Source of the DNA: CALECP01 sp964389925
Lineage (GTDB): Bacteria; Chloroflexota; Anaerolineae; Promineifilales; Promineifilaceae
Assembly: GCA_964389925.1 (NCBI GenBank)
Contig: CAYMGE010000009.1
Coordinates: forward strand, 1 to 64,000
Length of the DNA stretch: 64,000 nt
Reading direction: 5' to 3'
The position numbers were made by a program, and so were the translations under genes. The notes beneath the pieces are model-generated. The model searched no databases. It had not been told where the DNA came from and was given only the letters and a program-made list of their open reading frames with translations. Positions within the stretch are counted from its first letter, which is position 1; every line of letters starts with the position of its first letter. Positions 1-8,321 of the stretch are shown in pieces.

Positions 1-91
1 GTTCTCTTCTCTTTTGCGCGACCCTTCCTTGTTACAACTTGTGGCAGCATGACCATGCTTGTTCACCTATGACCACTTTTTAACTATCTCT

Positions 92-1354
92 TTACTGTTC
101 GCTAATCTCAATCGAAACGATCATGTCTCCCACGGGCGCATTCGGATTGGTATTTGGATCACGTGGCGTAATCGCCTGTACGACATCCATGCCATCCGTC
201 ACCATGCCAAAGATTGTGTAGTCTCCATCAAGCTGACTTGTGTCATCAAGCGTGATGTACCATTGGCTCCCATTTGTATCGGGGCCACTGTTTGCCATCG
301 CCACCATGCCGGGTTGAGCGTGCGAAAGTTCGGGATCGATTTCGTTTGGAATAGCATAGCCGGGGCCGCCACGCCCTGTTCCCGACGGATCGCCCGTCTG
401 CGCGACAAAATTAGGCAACACGCGATGGAATGTCACACCATCAAAGAACCCCTCACGGGCTAAGAAGACAAAGCTATTGACTGTTTGTGGTGCTGAGGCT
501 GGATAGAGTTCCATCGTAAACTCGTCGCCACCTTCAAGCGTGACTGTGGCGAGATATTGCTTGTTTTCATCAATCGACATCTCCGGCGCACTGTCGTATT
601 GCTGTTCAAGCATTTGGGCAATCTGTGCTTGGTCGCGGATGTAGCCATTCCAAGGGTCAAGTTGAATGGGGAGACTTTGGCCTGCAATTGGCTGCCCATC
701 GAGCAAAACAGACGGTGTGCCCGGGAGCTGTAGCGCAATGGCTTCATCATAGTTTGCATTCACTTTTGGCGCATGAAAGTCACTATCCAATTCTGAGCTA
801 AATTGGTCTGTGTTTAATCCAAGTTCTCCAGCTAGGCTCACAAAGAAATCGCGTGCGCCATTTGCATCTAGCTGCGCCCACTCACGTTGTCGTTCATAAA
901 GCGCGTCATGATACGCCCAAAACGCATCTTGTGCTGCTGCTGCTTCGGCCGCTTCGGCCGCTTTTTGGGCATTTGGATGAATATCTCGCAATGGGAAGTG
1001 GCGGAAGATAATTTTGGCATTTTCGGGATTATCTTTGGCAACCTGTGACATGATGGGCGCAAATTGAGCGCAGGCCGGACATTGGAAGTCGCCATATTCA
1101 ATGATCAAAACGACATAGTCGTCGCTGCCTTTTGCATGATCGCCTGCACGCACAACGTTTGCTTCTACGGAAGAGGTTGCCACAACCAGATCATCGTTAG
1201 AAGTGGCTGCCGGCTCTTCGGGCTCATTTGCGTCCTCTACAAGCTCGTCCGTCGTCTCAGAAACATCTTCACTGATTGTTGGCAGCTCGGCCGGCGACCC
1301 ACATGCAACAAGTAGAAGCAAGCACATCCATAATAACAAGGGTATTTTTTTCAT
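92..1354 (-). CDS. Lipoprotein fusing a DsbA-like thioredoxin domain to a cyclophilin-type PPIase
   Basis: Predicted extracytoplasmic folding factor of 420 aa. The N-terminus is a lipoprotein signal (hydrophobic run ending LLLLVACGS, lipid Cys18), followed by an acidic low-complexity linker (about 20-65). A thioredoxin_4/DsbA-like domain follows at about 68-240, with CPAC at Cys92-Cys95 in the context YGDFQCPACAQF. The C-terminal part, about 260-418, is a cyclophilin: TFHRVLPNFVAQTGDP, GPGYAIPNE, MVAMANSGPDTNGSQWYI and IFGMVTDGMDVV match the family active-site strands. The two halves belong to known families; joint disulfide and prolyl isomerase activity on exported proteins is inference from the fusion. 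The gene is the last of the minus-strand run and stands alone, with its own upstream gap carrying a TGCTAGAAT-type -10. Confidence 0.88.
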   Translation of the reverse strand: MKKIPLLLWMCLLLLVACGSPAELPTISEDVSETTDELVEDANEPEEPAATSNDDLVVATSSVEANVVRAGDHAKGSDDYVVLIIEYGDFQCPACAQFAPIMSQVAKDNPENAKIIFRHFPLRDIHPNAQKAAEAAEAAAAQDAFWAYHDALYERQREWAQLDANGARDFFVSLAGELGLNTDQFSSELDSDFHAPKVNANYDEAIALQLPGTPSVLLDGQPIAGQSLPIQLDPWNGYIRDQAQIAQMLEQQYDSAPEMSIDENKQYLATVTLEGGDEFTMELYPASAPQTVNSFVFLAREGFFDGVTFHRVLPNFVAQTGDPSGTGRGGPGYAIPNEIDPELSHAQPGMVAMANSGPDTNGSQWYITLDDTSQLDGDYTIFGMVTDGMDVVQAITPRDPNTNPNAPVGDMIVSIEISEQ

Positions 1355-1435
1355 ATCTAATGCGCCTGTGGAGCGGTCGGGGAACCATCCACAGTTTTAC
1401 AAATTAAATTGTCAATCAGCTTATCGCAGAACGTC

Positions 1436-1444
1436 ATTCTAGCA
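1436..1444 (-). promoter_or_regulatory. Candidate extended -10 promoter for the Dsb/cyclophilin gene
   Basis: On the minus strand the sequence reads TGCTAGAAT, a TGn-extended -10, about 85 bases before the start codon at 1354. No convincing -35 is seen. The same TGC-TANANT form recurs ahead of other genes in the window. Confidence 0.35.
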
Positions 1445-1512
1445 CGGGGCGTTCCCGCAATTGGATTCTATCTCATTGTTTGTTCACAACTGGCAGTTAA
1501 GTAAAGAAGCGT

Positions 1513-3027
1513 CTAATTATCTGAAACAACCTCTTCGCGGAAGGAGGGGGCGAGCATCTGCTCGACAGGAGCAAAGCGATCTGTGAGGAGAATAGGAGGG
1601 GATTGGGCGAGAAGGGTGTCTATCTCGGCCGAACTCAGAACATTTTCGGCAAAAATAGCTGTTCCAGCAGGCGTTTCGACTGTTGCCAGTCGTGTCAAGT
1701 TGAGCGGTGCATCCGTAGCGACGATGACAAAGGTGCTGTGTGGAGTTTGTCGCCATGACTGAATGGTTGGCGCGACATACACATGAGTGAACGTCTGCTT
1801 GAGCGTGTGTGTAATGGCGCGTAAAAAGTCAGCTTGACCACCGTCAATCATGTTGAGGACATAAATGCCATCTTCTGCCAACCAATTGTGTACAAGGTTA
1901 TTGAATTCAAGCGTTGTGAGATGATAGGGAACGGAAAAGTCATTGAAGGCATCGCCAAAAATAATATCGTAACGTCTATCGGGTTTACGCAGCAGAAATT
2001 GACGAGCATCTTGGTTGAATGTTTGGATGATTGTTTCGGCCGATAGCCCCAAATGCTTATAAGCCGCCTGCGTTACGGCAGGATCGATCTCAATGACATC
2101 AATCGCGCTATCGGGATAAAGCGTTTCCATATAGCGCGGAAAAGTGTAGCCACCGCCGCCAATAAAGAGCGCGTGTAGCGTCTGCTCTGATGTGCGATGT
2201 TGATAATCTGTAATCTCCCCATACATCTCTTCATAGCCATACGTCAATTGGAGCGGATTTTCAAGTGAATTAAAACTATGCACCAAGCGATCTAGGATCA
2301 GTTTTCGCACGACTCCTTCATCTCGATCTTCTTGAACGATGCGAATGCAGAAATAATCTGTTTCGATGCCACAAATTGACTTAAACGTATTTGTTTGCCC
2401 ATTGATAGCAGCCGCGACTCCCGCAATCAGCCAGACAGCCACAACAAACTTGGCTCGTGTCAAAAACAGTACCCCCATCGTGGTGAGAATGACTGCCACA
2501 CCTGCAACGATTGCAAACGTGCCAAAACTTGAAATCAGAATAAATCCTGTCAAAAATGTGCCAAGGATGCTGCCAGCCGTTCCCGCCGCGTAAATTTTGC
2601 CAACGATTGTGCCGGTGCTTTCCAAGTCGGTCACGGCTAATTTGGCAACCACCGGTGAAGTCATGCCAAGAATCGTGGCTGGTGGAAAAAAGAGAATCGT
2701 TGTGAGAACAAGGATGCGTGGGATGACCCCCCAGCTTGCGGGAAGAAAAATAACCGTGTATTCAACAGTCAGGATAATTAAGGAGGCGAGACCACCAAAG
2801 AGGAAAATTAAGCCTAGAAGACGTGAGGAGGCGCGACGATCAGCCAATCGGCCGCCAACATAATTGCCAAGTGAGATACCCGCCAGCACGATGCCGATGA
2901 TGCTTGTCCAAGTATAGAGTGAGACCCCGACGTAGGGCGCGATGATGCGCCCTGCGACGAGTTCTAGAACCATGATGCAAAAATTAGAGAGGAAGACGAT
3001 GAGATTCGGCCGAAAAAATCGTGTCAT
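1513..3027 (-). CDS. Fused MFS/spermidine synthase-like membrane protein
   Basis: 504 aa. The N-terminal half (about 1-215) holds seven or so hydrophobic helices of MFS-like type. The C-terminal half is a Rossmann methyltransferase-like fold of the spermidine synthase family, with the glycine motif ALFIGGGGYTFPRY, acidic VIEIDP and GDAFNDFSVPYHLTT. The family is widespread as a fused MFS/spermidine synthase and its substrate is generally unknown, so true aminopropyl transfer should not be assumed. The last residues overlap nothing, and the gene ends 158 bases before the next minus-strand start. The start is the ATG at 3027, which sits directly before the first helix (MTRFFRPNLIVFLSNFCI). Confidence 0.8.
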   Translation of the reverse strand: MTRFFRPNLIVFLSNFCIMVLELVAGRIIAPYVGVSLYTWTSIIGIVLAGISLGNYVGGRLADRRASSRLLGLIFLFGGLASLIILTVEYTVIFLPASWGVIPRILVLTTILFFPPATILGMTSPVVAKLAVTDLESTGTIVGKIYAAGTAGSILGTFLTGFILISSFGTFAIVAGVAVILTTMGVLFLTRAKFVVAVWLIAGVAAAINGQTNTFKSICGIETDYFCIRIVQEDRDEGVVRKLILDRLVHSFNSLENPLQLTYGYEEMYGEITDYQHRTSEQTLHALFIGGGGYTFPRYMETLYPDSAIDVIEIDPAVTQAAYKHLGLSAETIIQTFNQDARQFLLRKPDRRYDIIFGDAFNDFSVPYHLTTLEFNNLVHNWLAEDGIYVLNMIDGGQADFLRAITHTLKQTFTHVYVAPTIQSWRQTPHSTFVIVATDAPLNLTRLATVETPAGTAIFAENVLSSAEIDTLLAQSPPILLTDRFAPVEQMLAPSFREEVVSDN

Positions 3028-3055
3028 ACGGGCAGTTTATCTCACTTTTGCCACG

Positions 3056-3418
3056 TTACCCACCTTCCGAAACAATCCCTCCGGCCTCTTCCAACATCGA
3101 CTTGGTTCCATCTTTGTCAGCCGTGTCAAGAATAACAACTCGTGCGCCATTTTCCATATTGCGCGAGAAATGCGCTGCGATCTCTGCCGAGAGACCTTCT
3201 GCCTCTAGCTCTGAGCCACCAGCAAGTATCGCCGCGCCTCCCATGTGTGAAATACCAGCGACAGGATGAGCAGTGGCAGCAGGGACAGCCATCTGCCCCC
3301 TACTCTCTTCAGCCTGTCCAAATACCTTTACATCAGACACAGCGTCGCTTGCGCCTAACTTTTTCAAAATCTCGTCTAAAGTTTGTCCGCTACCGAACAG
3401 TGTATACAGTTTTGTCAT
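3056..3418 (-). CDS. Small Gly/Ala-rich conserved hypothetical, possibly stress-related
   Basis: 120 aa, soluble. The start is set at the ATG 7 bases after AGGAG; an ATG two codons earlier lies right on the Shine-Dalgarno and is unlikely. The sequence begins MTKLYTLFGSGQTLDEILKKLG and has a Gly-Gly-Ala-rich middle and a C-terminal part (VVILDTADKDGTKSMLEEAGG) that looks like a short alpha/beta domain. The next gene upstream is similar in plan (an alpha/beta domain that handles a VAT-type repeat plus a glycine-rich stretch), so the pair may be related. No family can be named with confidence. Confidence 0.6.
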   Translation of the reverse strand: MTKLYTLFGSGQTLDEILKKLGASDAVSDVKVFGQAEESRGQMAVPAATAHPVAGISHMGGAAILAGGSELEAEGLSAEIAAHFSRNMENGARVVILDTADKDGTKSMLEEAGGIVSEGG

Positions 3419-3486
3419 TTGCATTCTCCTAACATGGATAAACCGCCATGGGTAACTTATGAATAGTGTGGAATTGTGCTTTCAAT

Positions 3487-4065
3487 CTATTTTGGATTGT
3501 AGTGTTCACGGTGACCATCAGATCGCGGCACAGCATGTTCGCCAGCCGTGTGATGCTTTTGGATCGCGGTAAGTTCTGTCTCGCTAATAGCTTGCGTGCC
3601 GACAAAACGGCCGCCGTGACGCTTGAGGGTTGCAACAACGCGATCCTCATTTGTCACATCCACGCCGGCAATAATCAGAACACCACCTTGTGCTAGCTGT
3701 TCCTTAAGCTGCAACTCCGTATTTTCTTCGGCACGTGAACCAAACAGCGCACCCAAAAATCCGCCGCCAACACCACCGACCGCGCTCGCCATAATGCCGG
3801 TGGCAGCGGCTACGTTGAGACCCGGCACAGGCAATAGCGCAAGTGAGCCTAGTAATCCGGCAGTTGCCCCAAGACCGCCGCCCGCCGCTGCACCCATAGC
3901 AGCTCCTTCGGCCGCCTCATCTTTCAAGATATTGCTGACCTCGCTGGCTTCGGCCGAGACCAAGACCGCCAACGCATCATCTGGCACGCCAACTTGTCGC
4001 AACGCTGCCAAAATATCATCTACTTTTCTCACTTCGTTAAATAGTCCAACTGCTGCATTCTGCAT
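3487..4065 (-). CDS. General-stress-protein-like with glycine-zipper membrane segment
   Basis: 192 aa. The start is the ATG at 4065, which has AAGGAAAG seven bases upstream; the longer frame begins with a GTG inside that Shine-Dalgarno. The N-terminal domain, VGLFNEVRKVDDILAALRQ, resembles the YflT/GSP17M-type domain of stress proteins. The middle (about 50-115) is a glycine/alanine-rich zipper (GAAMGAAAGGGLGATAGLL) as seen in small membrane stress proteins. A second alpha/beta repeat (GGVLIIAGVDVTNEDRVVAT) follows, and the tail is His-rich. It has its own promoter region containing a 15-base palindrome. The stress role is by resemblance only. Confidence 0.6.
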   Translation of the reverse strand: MQNAAVGLFNEVRKVDDILAALRQVGVPDDALAVLVSAEASEVSNILKDEAAEGAAMGAAAGGGLGATAGLLGSLALLPVPGLNVAAATGIMASAVGGVGGGFLGALFGSRAEENTELQLKEQLAQGGVLIIAGVDVTNEDRVVATLKRHGGRFVGTQAISETELTAIQKHHTAGEHAVPRSDGHREHYNPK

Positions 4066-4087
4066 GTAGCTTTCCTTCACGGCTCAC

Positions 4088-4102
4088 TCATCTACTAGAT
4101 GA
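4088..4102. promoter_or_regulatory. 15-base palindrome TCATCTA-C-TAGATGA
   Basis: Perfect inverted repeat (7-base arms around one central base), 23 bases upstream of the start of the stress-type gene at 4065 and in the divergent gap with the response regulator gene at 4266. It could be an operator or part of the 5' leader. Confidence 0.35.
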
Positions 4103-4214
4103 ATGTGACCACACAAATTTTTGTCCAATAGATAATATCGTAGGGGATCAGCGTATAACTTGGTGAAGAAAATGTACTATTTCACAGCATATCTTTCGGT
4201 ATATTTCTTGGCTG

Positions 4215-4223
4215 TGCTAGAAT
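4215..4223 (+). promoter_or_regulatory. Candidate extended -10 (TGC TAGAAT)
   Basis: TGCTAGAAT lies 42 bases before the ATG of the response regulator at 4266. The TGn extension fits a sigma-70 extended -10; no clear -35. Confidence 0.45.
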
Positions 4224-4265
4224 GTTTGAGTCTTGTTGGGTCAAATATCGACGGAGAAAGAGGTT

Positions 4266-4904
4266 ATGATTCGCGTTGTTGTTGCAGACGATCACGAATT
4301 GGTACGCAAAGGTATATGTGCGCTTTTGAATGCCGCGCCAGACATTCTTGTGATTGGTGAAGCATCTGATGGGCAAGAGGCCGTGGTGCTTATTGAGGAG
4401 GCAAAACCAGATGTCGTCATTATGGACATCTCAATGCCACGTCTTGATGGTATTCAGGCAACAGAAAAAGTAAGTGGTAAAACGGCCGTTGTGATGCTAT
4501 CGATGCACGAAGATGACATGATTGTGCGGCGCGTTTTGCAAATAGGCGCACGTGGGTTTGTTCTCAAACGTGCTGTTACAGAGGAGTTGTTGCTTGCTGT
4601 TCGCTCGGCCGCACGCGGCGAGACCTTCCTCAGCCCCGGTATATCTCAAATTCTGATCAACAGCTACGGCCGTCCTCAAGCTGACTCAATTTTTGATGTT
4701 CTGACTCGTCGTGAACGCGAGGTTTTACAATTAATCACAGAGGGACATACAAATAGTGAGATCGCTCAAATTCTCAGCATTAGTCCCAAAACGGTTGAAA
4801 AACATCGCGGTAGTTGTATGTCTAAGCTCAAAGTAAACGACCTCGCCAGCCTTATTCGGATTGCGATCAAACATCGACTCATCATCATCGAAAACGTCCG
4901 ATAA
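4266..4904 (+). CDS. NarL/FixJ-type response regulator
   Basis: 212 aa with an N-terminal receiver domain (MIRVVVADDHELVRKG; acidic pair Asp8-Asp9, phospho-acceptor Asp54 in VVIMDISMP, Lys in FVLKRAV) and a C-terminal LuxR helix-turn-helix (LTRREREVLQLITEGHTNSEIA, about 147-205). The start at 4266 follows GGAGAAAGAGG; an upstream in-frame start 11 codons earlier would add residues outside the receiver fold. No kinase gene is adjacent, so the partner is unknown. Candidates in the window are the kinases at 8322 and 57642. The gene is convergent with the membrane protein gene at 4910, with only 5 bases between the two stops. Confidence 0.9.
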   Translation: MIRVVVADDHELVRKGICALLNAAPDILVIGEASDGQEAVVLIEEAKPDVVIMDISMPRLDGIQATEKVSGKTAVVMLSMHEDDMIVRRVLQIGARGFVLKRAVTEELLLAVRSAARGETFLSPGISQILINSYGRPQADSIFDVLTRREREVLQLITEGHTNSEIAQILSISPKTVEKHRGSCMSKLKVNDLASLIRIAIKHRLIIIENVR

Positions 4905-4909
4905 GGTGA

Positions 4910-5500
4910 TTACGCCGCCCTCAATGCACGTGTTGCCAGCAAATTATGTCCTAAGAGATTGAGCCACACGCCAGCTCCGATTGCGGGGGTAAAGGTGAGG
5001 TATTGGGCGATGATCGGCCGAAAAACCAAATAAGCCACAAAAGGCATCACCCCACCAACAACCGTTAAAATCAATGTTCCCCAACGCGCAATTTTCGTCA
5101 AACGCCCTGCCGACACACAAATCATCCCCACTAAACAGACAAGCAAAACCCGAAACAATTCACTAGGGCCACGTTGCAAAATATCTGGAATCGATGGCAA
5201 TGCCAACGTTGCTATCAGAAACGCCGCGAGTCGCACGCTCCACGTTTGCCAGCGTGATGACCACGTTGCCGTGAACAGAGCCAACGTTGTTCCCAACGTC
5301 AACGGCGGCGCATAAAACCAGACACGACTCAGTGTGACCTCTCCATTGCGCGTTTCGGGCAAAAATTTGACCCATTCGCCAATCTCAAGCCCCTGCATTG
5401 CCAAGCCAACCGCTTCATTGGGCAGCCAAACGGCAAAGTAGGCAATAAAAATGAGGGCAAAAGCGATGGGGGAAAGCCAGTTGTCAATTAATTGGGTCAT
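4910..5500 (-). CDS. Hypothetical integral membrane protein, about five helices
   Basis: 196 aa, strongly hydrophobic, with transmembrane segments at about 8-28, 66-84, 88-108, 118-135 and 143-190. A polar loop follows the first helix (EIGEWVKFLPETRNGEVT), probably outside the membrane. Not recognised as any known family. It lies 27 bases upstream of the LCP gene's stop side, both on the minus strand, so it may be transcribed behind the LCP gene. Confidence 0.65.
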   Translation of the reverse strand: MTQLIDNWLSPIAFALIFIAYFAVWLPNEAVGLAMQGLEIGEWVKFLPETRNGEVTLSRVWFYAPPLTLGTTLALFTATWSSRWQTWSVRLAAFLIATLALPSIPDILQRGPSELFRVLLVCLVGMICVSAGRLTKIARWGTLILTVVGGVMPFVAYLVFRPIIAQYLTFTPAIGAGVWLNLLGHNLLATRALRAA

Positions 5501-5527
5501 TGCAGCACACTTCAGTCTGTTTGTAAG

Positions 5528-6625
5528 TTAATCAAAAAGTTCTTGGATAAGGCCAATCGCGGCCTCAGCGCGTAGGATGAGAACACTTGCACCGCTTGGG
5601 GTCGTGTAGCTGTAGACGTAGTTGTAATCGAGAACACCTGTTTTGATGTCATCGGCCGAAATACCCAACCCAGCATTCGCTAGGCTCAGTAGTTCGTTGA
5701 GCGTCAGATCCGTAAAAATGCCATTTTTGACATCTTGGTAAACGGCAGGGGCGCGACGCGCCAACCCGGTCACCCCTGCTTCCAAGATCGCCTGTCGAAA
5801 GGCAAAGATGACCTGCTGCTGGCGACGTGAGCGTTCAAAATCGCTGTCGCCATGTCGCGTTCGCATATATTTAAGCGCAAATTCGCCGTCCATCGTCTGT
5901 TCACCAGCAAAGACCTCAAGCGGATCATACCCATAGCTCATGTCGGGATAAAGCGGATCGTAAATATATTCTGGCACGTCAACTGTCACCCCACCAAATT
6001 CATCAATGATGTTTATCACAGTACTAAAATCGACCAAGAGATAGTGATCGACCTTGACACCGAGATTCCGCTCAATCGTCTGCATGGCTAACTCCGCCCC
6101 GGCCGCATCTCCTCCATTGCGAATATGTCCGGCGGGAAAGGCAACATTGATGCGCTCCCGACCATAGTTGGGAATATCGACGTAGAGATCGCGTGGAATA
6201 GACATCATCGACGCACTGTTTGTCTTGGGGTCAAGCGAAAAGAGAATCATCGTATCTGTGCGTGTCGCGGTTGACTCATTGGGACGGCGGTCAAGACCCA
6301 TCAATAAAATTGTCTGTCGCTCGTCGCTTTCAAGCGTAGGCAATGGCACTGTCGTGGGGATGATGGCGATCTCGTCTTCGGAAACAGCAGGCGTAATCGG
6401 TACACCATCTTCGTACTGCACAACAATGACAGGTTTGAGAGTGGGGTCAATGTTGGTATCTTGGGGATTTTCGGCCGAACTCGCAGGATTCAACGGCGAA
6501 TCAAACAACGTTGCTGCCACCGCATCAAACGTTAAATACGCCAATGCGGAGACTGAAATCGCTGTAATCATCAAAGCCGTGATTAACATCCATTTGAGCC
6601 AGACGGGAATAATCGTGTTTTGCAT
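5528..6625 (-). CDS. LytR-CpsA-Psr (LCP) family protein
   Basis: 365 aa: one N-terminal membrane anchor (about 10-35), a Thr/Pro-rich spacer, then an LCP domain from about 105. Family hallmarks are ILLMGLDRR, TRTDTMILFSLDP, MMSIPRDLYVDIP, ERINVAFPAG, DHYLLVDFSTVINIIDEFGG and YMRTRHGDSDFERSRRQQQ; the Arg and Asp residues bind the polyprenyl pyrophosphate in characterised members. LCP enzymes transfer glycopolymers from lipid carriers onto cell wall or proteins. The Wzz-like pair at 16168-17579 and the glycosyltransferases at 39976-44956 fit such a pathway, though they are not adjacent. Confidence 0.92.
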   Translation of the reverse strand: MQNTIIPVWLKWMLITALMITAISVSALAYLTFDAVAATLFDSPLNPASSAENPQDTNIDPTLKPVIVVQYEDGVPITPAVSEDEIAIIPTTVPLPTLESDERQTILLMGLDRRPNESTATRTDTMILFSLDPKTNSASMMSIPRDLYVDIPNYGRERINVAFPAGHIRNGGDAAGAELAMQTIERNLGVKVDHYLLVDFSTVINIIDEFGGVTVDVPEYIYDPLYPDMSYGYDPLEVFAGEQTMDGEFALKYMRTRHGDSDFERSRRQQQVIFAFRQAILEAGVTGLARRAPAVYQDVKNGIFTDLTLNELLSLANAGLGISADDIKTGVLDYNYVYSYTTPSGASVLILRAEAAIGLIQELFD

Positions 6626-6682
6626 TGCTATCTTCTATGGCTTGAGCCAAGTGTGTCTAAACACACGGGTACTTCTGATCAT

Positions 6683-6688
6683 ATTATA
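6683..6688 (-). promoter_or_regulatory. Candidate -10 (TATAAT) for the LCP gene
   Basis: Minus-strand TATAAT, 58 bases upstream of the LCP start. The -35 region is weak. Between it and the gene lie two short hairpins (GTGTG/CACAC and TTGGCT/AGCCA). Confidence 0.35.
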
Positions 6689-6805
6689 CGAGTCACCGCG
6701 TGTCACTGGTCGTCGCTAACAATACTATATCGCGCTTTGGTGCTACGTTTGCAATACGCATACGGTAATTTCACGTCTGGCTAGATAGACGAATTAGTGC
6801 TGTGT

Positions 6806-8128
6806 TTACTGAAACTTTGTTCGCGAGTTCCACAGTGTCAAAGTGAGTAGCAAGAATACAGGAGGGATCAATATTCGCAAATGGCTTTTGGGACTTGCAT
6901 CTTGTCCTGACAAGTTAACTGATAATGGTGAAAGCGTCGGCCGCAAGATAAACAGCCCGTCATCTCGACTGCTGACAATGAGGTTTCCGCTCTCAAAATA
7001 AGGATAAACGCTCCATGCACCACGAAAGAAAACGGAGTCACTCCCTAGATAAAGATCGAAGTAAGCAATCTCATAAAGGTTTTTGTTTGCAATATCGACC
7101 AGATCGAGAATGCGGAGGCCGCTGTTGTAGTTGGCGAGATACGCGTAACTACCTTTGATATAGAGGTTGTGATCGGCCGAAGTTGTCTGAAACTCATATA
7201 ATGTGTGATAGACAGGAGCATCCAAATCTCTCACATCCATCACATAGGTACGGGTATTGTGACCGTTGTAGAATTCATCCGTTTCGTCATTGAGTAGAAA
7301 ATAATGGCGATCCTCAGTGAGCCAACCTTGATGAGTATAGCTAACATAGGGATAAGTCGTGCGCGATATTTGGGTTGCGTTTGACGGGTCGGTAATGTCT
7401 ACAATCGTGAGCGTGTCGGTGTTGGAAGCGAAACATAGCTCGCGTCCTGTATAGTCACTATCGGGGCCATCGTATGTGAGACATTGTGCGTCGTGTGTGT
7501 AACCATCTGCACTAAAACAGCCGGCAAACGTGGGGGTGAGTGGTTGCGTCATCGACACGATATGTAGGCCACTGTTACAACTATTGCCAACGGTAGAGCC
7601 GACAAGAACAGCGTAGGTTGGGTTGGTTTCGTTGGTGACGACATTGTGGACTTTTAAGACATCAGTGTAGACGGCATCGGCCGAAAAAATCACCGTTTGT
7701 GTCACGCCACGCAATTGTGTCAAGTCAAATACCTGCATTCCATGATCGGCGGCCTCACTCACGACAACGGCGTAATTGCCTAAGACTTTCACATCGCGTT
7801 GCGTTCTACTCCCTGACTGTGTGGGCAGTCTGCCAACAACAACTGGGTTTGTAGGATTTGTCACATCAACAAACGTTGTCCCAATCGTTCGATTGACAAG
7901 CGCGTACTCTTTCCCAGTTGTCCCATCCGTCCAACCCCAAATATCTGCCCCATCACCTCCCCCCAATTGATCCAGTGTTACATGTGCCAATAGATCAATA
8001 TCATGACATGGGTAGCTATCTGCCATCCCGTCTACACAGGGTTGCACCGTGCGAGTTGCCGCCTCCAATATCACAACTCCGCAAAGTCCAAAAAGCAATA
8101 CCGTGAGCAAAACAGCAATTTTTTTCAT
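6806..8128 (-). CDS. Choice-of-anchor B family (LVIVD-repeat) exported protein
   Basis: 440 aa with a signal peptide (MKKIAVLLTVLLFGLCGVV), a long beta-propeller-like region of LVIVD repeats and a C-terminal hydrophobic anchor (HLRILIPPVFLLLTLTLW, about 412-432). Diagnostic pieces are ADIWGWTDGTTGKEYALV, GTTFVDVTNPTNPVVVGRL, YTHDAQCLTYDGPD, YTHQGWLTEDRHYFLLNDE and SADHNLYIKGSYAYLANYNS. These match the choice-of-anchor B family of surface proteins. The function is unknown. Here the anchor is a plain transmembrane helix followed by a short basic tail (NSRTKFQ). Confidence 0.88.
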   Translation of the reverse strand: MKKIAVLLTVLLFGLCGVVILEAATRTVQPCVDGMADSYPCHDIDLLAHVTLDQLGGGDGADIWGWTDGTTGKEYALVNRTIGTTFVDVTNPTNPVVVGRLPTQSGSRTQRDVKVLGNYAVVVSEAADHGMQVFDLTQLRGVTQTVIFSADAVYTDVLKVHNVVTNETNPTYAVLVGSTVGNSCNSGLHIVSMTQPLTPTFAGCFSADGYTHDAQCLTYDGPDSDYTGRELCFASNTDTLTIVDITDPSNATQISRTTYPYVSYTHQGWLTEDRHYFLLNDETDEFYNGHNTRTYVMDVRDLDAPVYHTLYEFQTTSADHNLYIKGSYAYLANYNSGLRILDLVDIANKNLYEIAYFDLYLGSDSVFFRGAWSVYPYFESGNLIVSSRDDGLFILRPTLSPLSVNLSGQDASPKSHLRILIPPVFLLLTLTLWNSRTKFQ

Positions 8129-8321
8129 AGTAGTTTATTGTGACAGCGTTTGGATGGCTGTTCATAATGGTTTTGGGATACCTAAACGAGCATTTTAGCG
8201 TATGAGAGACGAGTTTAAGATGGGATGTTGGTCACACGTTAACAATAACGAGTTGCTAAGAGTGTTTGGGTATAGTTTCGCCCGAAGTAGGGAACGAGGT
8301 TGATTTAAGAACCTTGCGCCA

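Noticed and set aside
1..91. Left-edge sequence
   Set aside because: Only a weak AGCATG/CATGCT hairpin seen; no gene or clear terminator supported.
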